Positions 39,714-42,619 of a stretch of 42,619 nt of DNA are shown piece after piece. The notes beneath the pieces were generated by a model, which was not told where the DNA came from, did no database searches, and worked only from the letters and a program-made list of their open reading frames with translations. The translations under genes were made by a program, and so were the position numbers. The DNA is from Bacteroidaceae bacterium (GTDB taxonomy: Bacteria > Bacteroidota > Bacteroidia > Bacteroidales > Bacteroidaceae): NCBI GenBank assembly GCA_017461345.1, contig JAFTYP010000027.1:1-42619 (forward strand), given 5' to 3'. The number at the start of each line of letters is the position of its first letter. The stretch's first letter is position 1.

Positions 39714-40419
39714 TGTTGTCCTCCATGGGGATGCTCAATTCTACGCCCATGACCGGTCCTTCCGGTGTGTGTGTGTTGCCCATGCGAATGGGGATGCCGA
39801 GGAATGCGGCTTGTTGTCTGGCGGTGTTTATCTCGGCAAAGTCGGGACATGAGCCTGTCGATGTTGCCGTCAGGGTGTATTCGCGGAGGGTGAGTTGCGA
39901 GGTGATTTCCCATCTTGCTTTGTCGGGTGCGTGTTGCAGGAACAGGGAGAAGATGGAGGAGAAGATTTCTTGCAGGATGTTTTCGTCGGTTTGTATTTCG
40001 TAGACGAATGGTGTGAGGCTGAGGTAGCAGCGTATGTTTTTGTGGCGCAGTGCTTCTTCGTGGTTCATAAGCAGTTCGCGCAGGAAGGAATCTATCTTCA
40101 CGATGCCTGTTGCCGATGCTTTGTGTGGCAGGATGAAGCCTACGCCGCGAATGGTTTGTATGGGGCCTTCTTTGGTCCATCCGAGTTTGTGTCGAAGCGA
40201 GGAGAGGTGGACGTCGAGTGTGCCGGTGTCGTAGTGGAAGCGTTCTCCCCAGATGTTTTCGATGATTTCGTTGCGTCGGCATACTACGCCTTGGTGCCTG
40301 AGCAGGTAGAGTAGCAGGCGGTATTCGGTATCGGTGAGTGTTACTTCTTTTCCCGACTGCAGTGTTTGTCGTGTTGTTGTATCGACTTGCAGGTCGGCGT
40401 AGTGTATGATGTTCGGCAT
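39706..40419 (-). CDS. OmpR/PhoB-type winged-helix protein without receiver domain, with a C-terminal histidine-kinase-ATPase-like region
   Basis: The 237-residue protein begins directly with a transcriptional-regulatory winged helix (residues about 5-100): VTLTDTEYRLLLYLLRHQGV, then NEIIENIWGERF, DVHLSSLRHKLG and IQTIRGVGFIL. There is no phosphoacceptor domain in front. Residues about 110-237 resemble a degenerate GHKL ATPase: NILQEIFSSIFSLFLQHAPD in place of the N-box, and GPVMGVELSIPM like the end of a kinase. The N-box asparagine and the DxGxG motif are absent, so ATP binding is unlikely. It lies 8 bases after a lipoprotein gene and 67 bases before the TonB receptor gene, whose promoter carries a suitable tandem site. 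It may regulate that gene; this is inference. Confidence 0.75.
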   Translation of the reverse strand: MPNIIHYADLQVDTTTRQTLQSGKEVTLTDTEYRLLLYLLRHQGVVCRRNEIIENIWGERFHYDTGTLDVHLSSLRHKLGWTKEGPIQTIRGVGFILPHKASATGIVKIDSFLRELLMNHEEALRHKNIRCYLSLTPFVYEIQTDENILQEIFSSIFSLFLQHAPDKARWEITSQLTLREYTLTATSTGSCPDFAEINTARQQAAFLGIPIRMGNTHTPEGPVMGVELSIPMEDNKS

Positions 40420-40427
40420 GGAGGCAT

Positions 40428-40847
40428 TCAGTTGTTGTATTGTTCGGCAGTGAATGTGAGTTCCAGGAGTGTTTTGCCTGTGCTGTTGCTGCGATAGATG
40501 TAGCGGAACGTGATGCCTTCGTCTTTGTAGGGCTTAAGTTGTATGCTGGTTTTCAGGCTTTTCAATATGTTTTCGTGGAAGAGGTTTTTTGCTTTTTCGT
40601 TGTAGATTGTGTCGCTGTCGAGGCTTCCTTCCAGGGTGTAGTGGTAGTTGAGTGTTCTGTTTTCTATGTTGTAATTTGCACTGTCCAACTGTATGAAGAG
40701 GTCTATTTCTTTAGGGCATTCTTTCTGTGTGAACTGTTCGAAGTTTTTTTTGAACTGCTCGTCTTTTGTTTCTTGCTTGCAGGCTCCGCATACGATGAGT
40801 GTGCAGAGTGCGACGATGGCGGTCAGTTTTTTGTGATGTTTTTGCAT
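40428..40847 (-). CDS. Small lipoprotein of unknown function
   Basis: The 139-residue protein has a lipoprotein signal (LTAIVALCTLIVCGAC, Cys23). The mature part is about 115 residues, with a charged helix (DEQFKKNFEQFTQKECPKEID) and then strands: LFIQLDSANYNIENR, LNYHYTLEGSLDSDTIY, EGITFRYIYRS and GKTLLELTFTAEQY. I do not recognise a named family. It is the first gene of a minus-strand unit, with the winged-helix gene 8 bases downstream. An envelope lipoprotein with a regulator and a receptor suggests an envelope-sensing role, but nothing shows it directly. Confidence 0.65.
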   Translation of the reverse strand: MQKHHKKLTAIVALCTLIVCGACKQETKDEQFKKNFEQFTQKECPKEIDLFIQLDSANYNIENRTLNYHYTLEGSLDSDTIYNEKAKNLFHENILKSLKTSIQLKPYKDEGITFRYIYRSNSTGKTLLELTFTAEQYNN

Positions 40848-40891
40848 ATAAAACGGCCTTTTTCTGGTGGTTTTTTGCTGTTAAGAAGTGG

Positions 40892-40899
40892 CAAAGATA
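40892..40899 (-). promoter_or_regulatory. Promoter -7 element of the lipoprotein/regulator unit
   Basis: TATCTTTG on the minus strand, 44 bases before the ATG at 40847; no clear -33. Confidence 0.5.
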
Positions 40900-41006
40900 T
40901 ATTTTTTCTTGAAATAATGGCCGTCCTTCTCTTGATAAATGTCAAAAATATGCCGAATAGCATAAAAGAATATATAATAATGTGGTGTTGATTGCATAAA
41001 TTGTTG

Positions 41007-41014
41007 TATCTTTG
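41007..41014 (+). promoter_or_regulatory. Promoter -7 element of the small winged-helix gene
   Basis: TATCTTTG matches the consensus; a TTG lies 16 bases upstream (40988-40990). The leader to the ATG at 41081 is about 60 bases. Confidence 0.6.
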
Positions 41015-41080
41015 CACGCGAAAATCAGAGAAGAATAGAACTGATTAGGTAATTAATAATCAATAGAATCAATTAAAATT

Positions 41081-41281
41081 ATGACAACAGTAGTTGGAAC
41101 ATTGGCTGGTGCCGTATGGACAGCCCTTAACGAGAATGGCGCACTGAACACTAAGGACCTGAAGAAGGCCGCTAAGGTTAAGACCGACAAGGACCTTTAT
41201 CTGGCTCTCGGCTGGTTGCTTCGCGAGGACAAGGTGGAAGTAACCGAGGCTGACAAGGTAGTGACTGTTACTTTGAAGTAA
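41081..41281 (+). CDS. Small winged-helix protein (DUF2582 type)
   Basis: The 66-residue protein is a complete winged helix: GTLAGAVWTALNENGALNTK, then DLKKAAKVKTDKDLYLALGW and LLREDKVEVTEADKVVTVTL, ending in the wing. It matches the short DUF2582/winged-helix family common in Bacteroidales and often highly expressed. DNA binding is likely from the fold, but targets are unknown. It is a single-gene unit with a good promoter and a hairpin 30 bases after the stop. Its codon use is strongly biased (AAG for Lys, GAC/GAG), suggesting high expression. Confidence 0.85.
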   Translation: MTTVVGTLAGAVWTALNENGALNTKDLKKAAKVKTDKDLYLALGWLLREDKVEVTEADKVVTVTLK

Positions 41282-41310
41282 GCAATACATCGGGCTATAA
41301 GCCTGTTTCG

Positions 41311-41354
41311 AAGTGCCCCCGACGAGTCGTTTGTTCGGCTTTTCGGGGGCACTT
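41311..41354 (+). terminator. Terminator of the small winged-helix gene
   Basis: AAGTGCCCCCGA (41311-41322) pairs perfectly with TCGGGGGCACTT (41343-41354) across a 20-base loop, followed by TGTTTGTT. Confidence 0.7.
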
Positions 41355-41818
41355 TGTTTGTTGGAAACGGCTGGCTTGCGGCAGGAAAAATCCTGACAAC
41401 TTTTCGGGTTCACCATGCCGAAACGTACGACATGAGACAGGGTTTCGAGCCATTCGGTGTGGGGAGATTCGCAACTTCGCTCGTCGAGTCGGCAAACTTC
41501 ACACACCATGTTTTGGAATTCGACTGCCCTTTCCGGGCGACAAAACACGTCGGTTCTGGCGATTTAACACACCTTTTTGCCCGTTTTCTCGTTTCGGATT
41601 AGCCGGAAGTCATCCTTAAGTTACCGTATTTCAGTAGGATGCAAAATTTGCAGAAAATGCCTTTCCGATGACCTCCTCGTGGCTTCGGCGCAAAATTCTG
41701 CTGCTGCATGGATGGAAATTACGAAAAAACCTGACAAATTTGCCGTGTCACTCAGGCGTGGCACGACTTGCCCTCATAAATTTTCACTTTACACTTTCCA
41801 GTTTTCATTTAATTGTTG
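41355..41818. other. Long non-coding region before the YqiA-like gene
   Basis: No supported gene in 460 bases. The base composition is less AT-rich than other intergenic parts, and there are many overlapping short frames in all directions with no promoter or family signal. It may hold a decayed element or a dispersed intergenic repeat, but I cannot show a second copy in this window. Confidence 0.4.
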
Positions 41819-41826
41819 TATCTTTG
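41819..41826 (+). promoter_or_regulatory. Promoter -7 element touching the start of the YqiA-like gene
   Basis: TATCTTTG ends only four bases before the GTG at 41831, so the message would start at or next to the start codon. Confidence 0.6.
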
Positions 41827-41830
41827 CACC

Positions 41831-42421
41831 GTGAAAAAAGTACTCTACATACACGGCTTTGCCTCTGCCGGCAGCACAGGTTCTGCTACGCAGATGCGCA
41901 ACCACCTCTATCCGAAAGGCGTGCAGGTAATCAGTCCGGACGTGCCTGTGGAGCCAATCACGGCAATCGAATTCCTCAAAACACTCGTGGCGGAGGAACA
42001 TCCCGACCTCATTGTAGCCACCAGCATGGGAGCCCTCTATGCCGAACAACTCAGAGGAATACCCCGAATACTGGTCAACCCCTCGTTCCATATGGCACGC
42101 CTCCTCACCTTCCGAGGTCTTGGACGACGCGAATTCCGCAACAAGCGACAGGACGGCGCAACGGAGTTTAAGGTCGACAAACAAATGATTCAGGCGTTCC
42201 AGCAAGTGGAGAAGGACAGTTTCAAAGGCATCGATGCCAACGAGAAAGCCTTGGTCTGGGGACTCTTCGGCACACAGGACAAACTCGTCAACTGTCAGAG
42301 CGATTTCCAAAAACACTACGGAAAAGACCGTATGCAACTCTTCGAAGGCGAACACTTCCTCAACGACAAAGTGCTCAGCAAAGTGGTAATGCCACTTGCA
42401 GAGCAAATCCTGAACGTCTGA
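41831..42421 (+). CDS. YqiA/UPF0227-like alpha/beta hydrolase
   Basis: I use the GTG at 41831 (196 residues). The first strand and oxyanion loop, KKVLYIHGFASAGSTGSA, begin right after it, so no later start is possible without losing the fold. An earlier TTG at 41813 lies upstream of the promoter element. The nucleophile is Ser65 in IVATSMGALYAEQ (a GxSxG-like elbow with Ala first), and the catalytic His is in LFEGEHFLND near the end. Relatives such as YqiA are esterases with short acyl substrates. The transcript appears to be nearly leaderless. ffh starts 48 bases downstream. Confidence 0.82.
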   Translation: MKKVLYIHGFASAGSTGSATQMRNHLYPKGVQVISPDVPVEPITAIEFLKTLVAEEHPDLIVATSMGALYAEQLRGIPRILVNPSFHMARLLTFRGLGRREFRNKRQDGATEFKVDKQMIQAFQQVEKDSFKGIDANEKALVWGLFGTQDKLVNCQSDFQKHYGKDRMQLFEGEHFLNDKVLSKVVMPLAEQILNV

Positions 42422-42469
42422 AACCAAATAAATTGCAAATACTAAATCGTTAAATAGAAAATTACTTCG

Positions 42470-42619
42470 ATGTTTGAAAACTTAAGCGAACGCCTCGAAC
42501 GGTCGTTCAAAATACTGAAAGGCGAAGGAAAAATCACAGAAATCAATGTCGCCGAAACACTGAAAGACGTGCGTCGTGCCCTGCTCGATGCCGACGTCAA
42601 CTACAAGGTGGCAAAGTCC
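42470..42619 (+). CDS. ffh: Signal recognition particle protein Ffh, N-terminal fragment
   Basis: The first 50 residues run off the right edge. The start MFENLSERLERSFKILKGEG, then KITEINVAETLKDVRRALLD and ADVNYKVAK, is the helical N domain of Ffh, the GTPase that binds signal sequences together with the 4.5S RNA. The ATG at 42470 lies 48 bases after the hydrolase stop. The GTPase and M domains are outside the window. Confidence 0.92.
   Translation, partial: MFENLSERLERSFKILKGEGKITEINVAETLKDVRRALLDADVNYKVAKS

Noticed and set aside
41069-41548. A 159-residue minus-strand frame overlapping the small winged-helix gene
   Set aside because: It covers the well-supported plus-strand gene and its terminator and has no promoter or recognised domain.

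Overview
The window comes from a member of the Bacteroidales, most likely a Prevotella-like gut or rumen bacterium. Nearly every intergenic region carries the Bacteroidota promoter core TAnnTTTG, usually a short distance before a start codon. The gene content also fits: type III glutamine synthetase, a GT3-type glycogen synthase paired with a short alpha-glucan phosphorylase, Tat-dependent lipoproteins, a Mfa2/FimB-like lipoprotein, a TonB receptor, and the aguA-aguB putrescine pathway. I see no rRNA or tRNA genes.

Layout. 1-140 is the end of an IS3-family insertion sequence running off the left edge. 459-4830 (minus) is a four-gene operon: a small secreted protein, a tetraheme NapC/NirT-type cytochrome fused to a SUMF1 domain, a Tat-exported Gfo/Idh/MocA oxidoreductase and a Tat-exported TIM-barrel isomerase. 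5002-11245 (plus) holds glycogen synthase, alpha-glucan phosphorylase, a MATE exporter and trmO. A secreted nucleoside hydrolase follows on the minus strand. 12911-18622 is a complete type II-C CRISPR-Cas locus: a divergent tracrRNA, cas9, cas1, cas2, a leader and an array of nine full repeats plus a truncated last one. 18739-22900 (minus) is aguA-aguB-glutamine synthetase III. 23008-27292 has a NIF3 protein, a coiled-coil zinc-ribbon protein, a PD-(D/E)XK-like protein, AMP nucleosidase and holA. 28079-32288 has an XRE regulator, pyrK, pyrD, trmD and a zeta-toxin-like kinase with a small overlapping partner. 32475-36738 is a cell-envelope region: an outer-membrane barrel, two very small membrane proteins, a HAD hydrolase, a Wza-like export lipoprotein, a DUF6359-like lipoprotein and a fimbrial-type lipoprotein. 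37278-40847 (minus) is a lipoprotein, an OmpR-type DNA-binding protein and a TonB receptor. The right edge has a small winged-helix protein, a YqiA-like hydrolase and the start of ffh.

How the parts fit. The left operon looks like a periplasmic sugar-oxidation module with its own electron carrier. The agu-GSIII cluster frees ammonia from agmatine and recaptures it as glutamine. The TonB receptor promoter carries an 11-bp-spaced direct repeat beside a gene for a PhoB/OmpR-type DNA-binding domain, suggesting local control. The most unusual non-coding feature is a family of tandem repeats with an exact 22-bp period. It is built on AATGGTTAACC and occurs at three intergenic loci, with a diverged inverted relative at a fourth.
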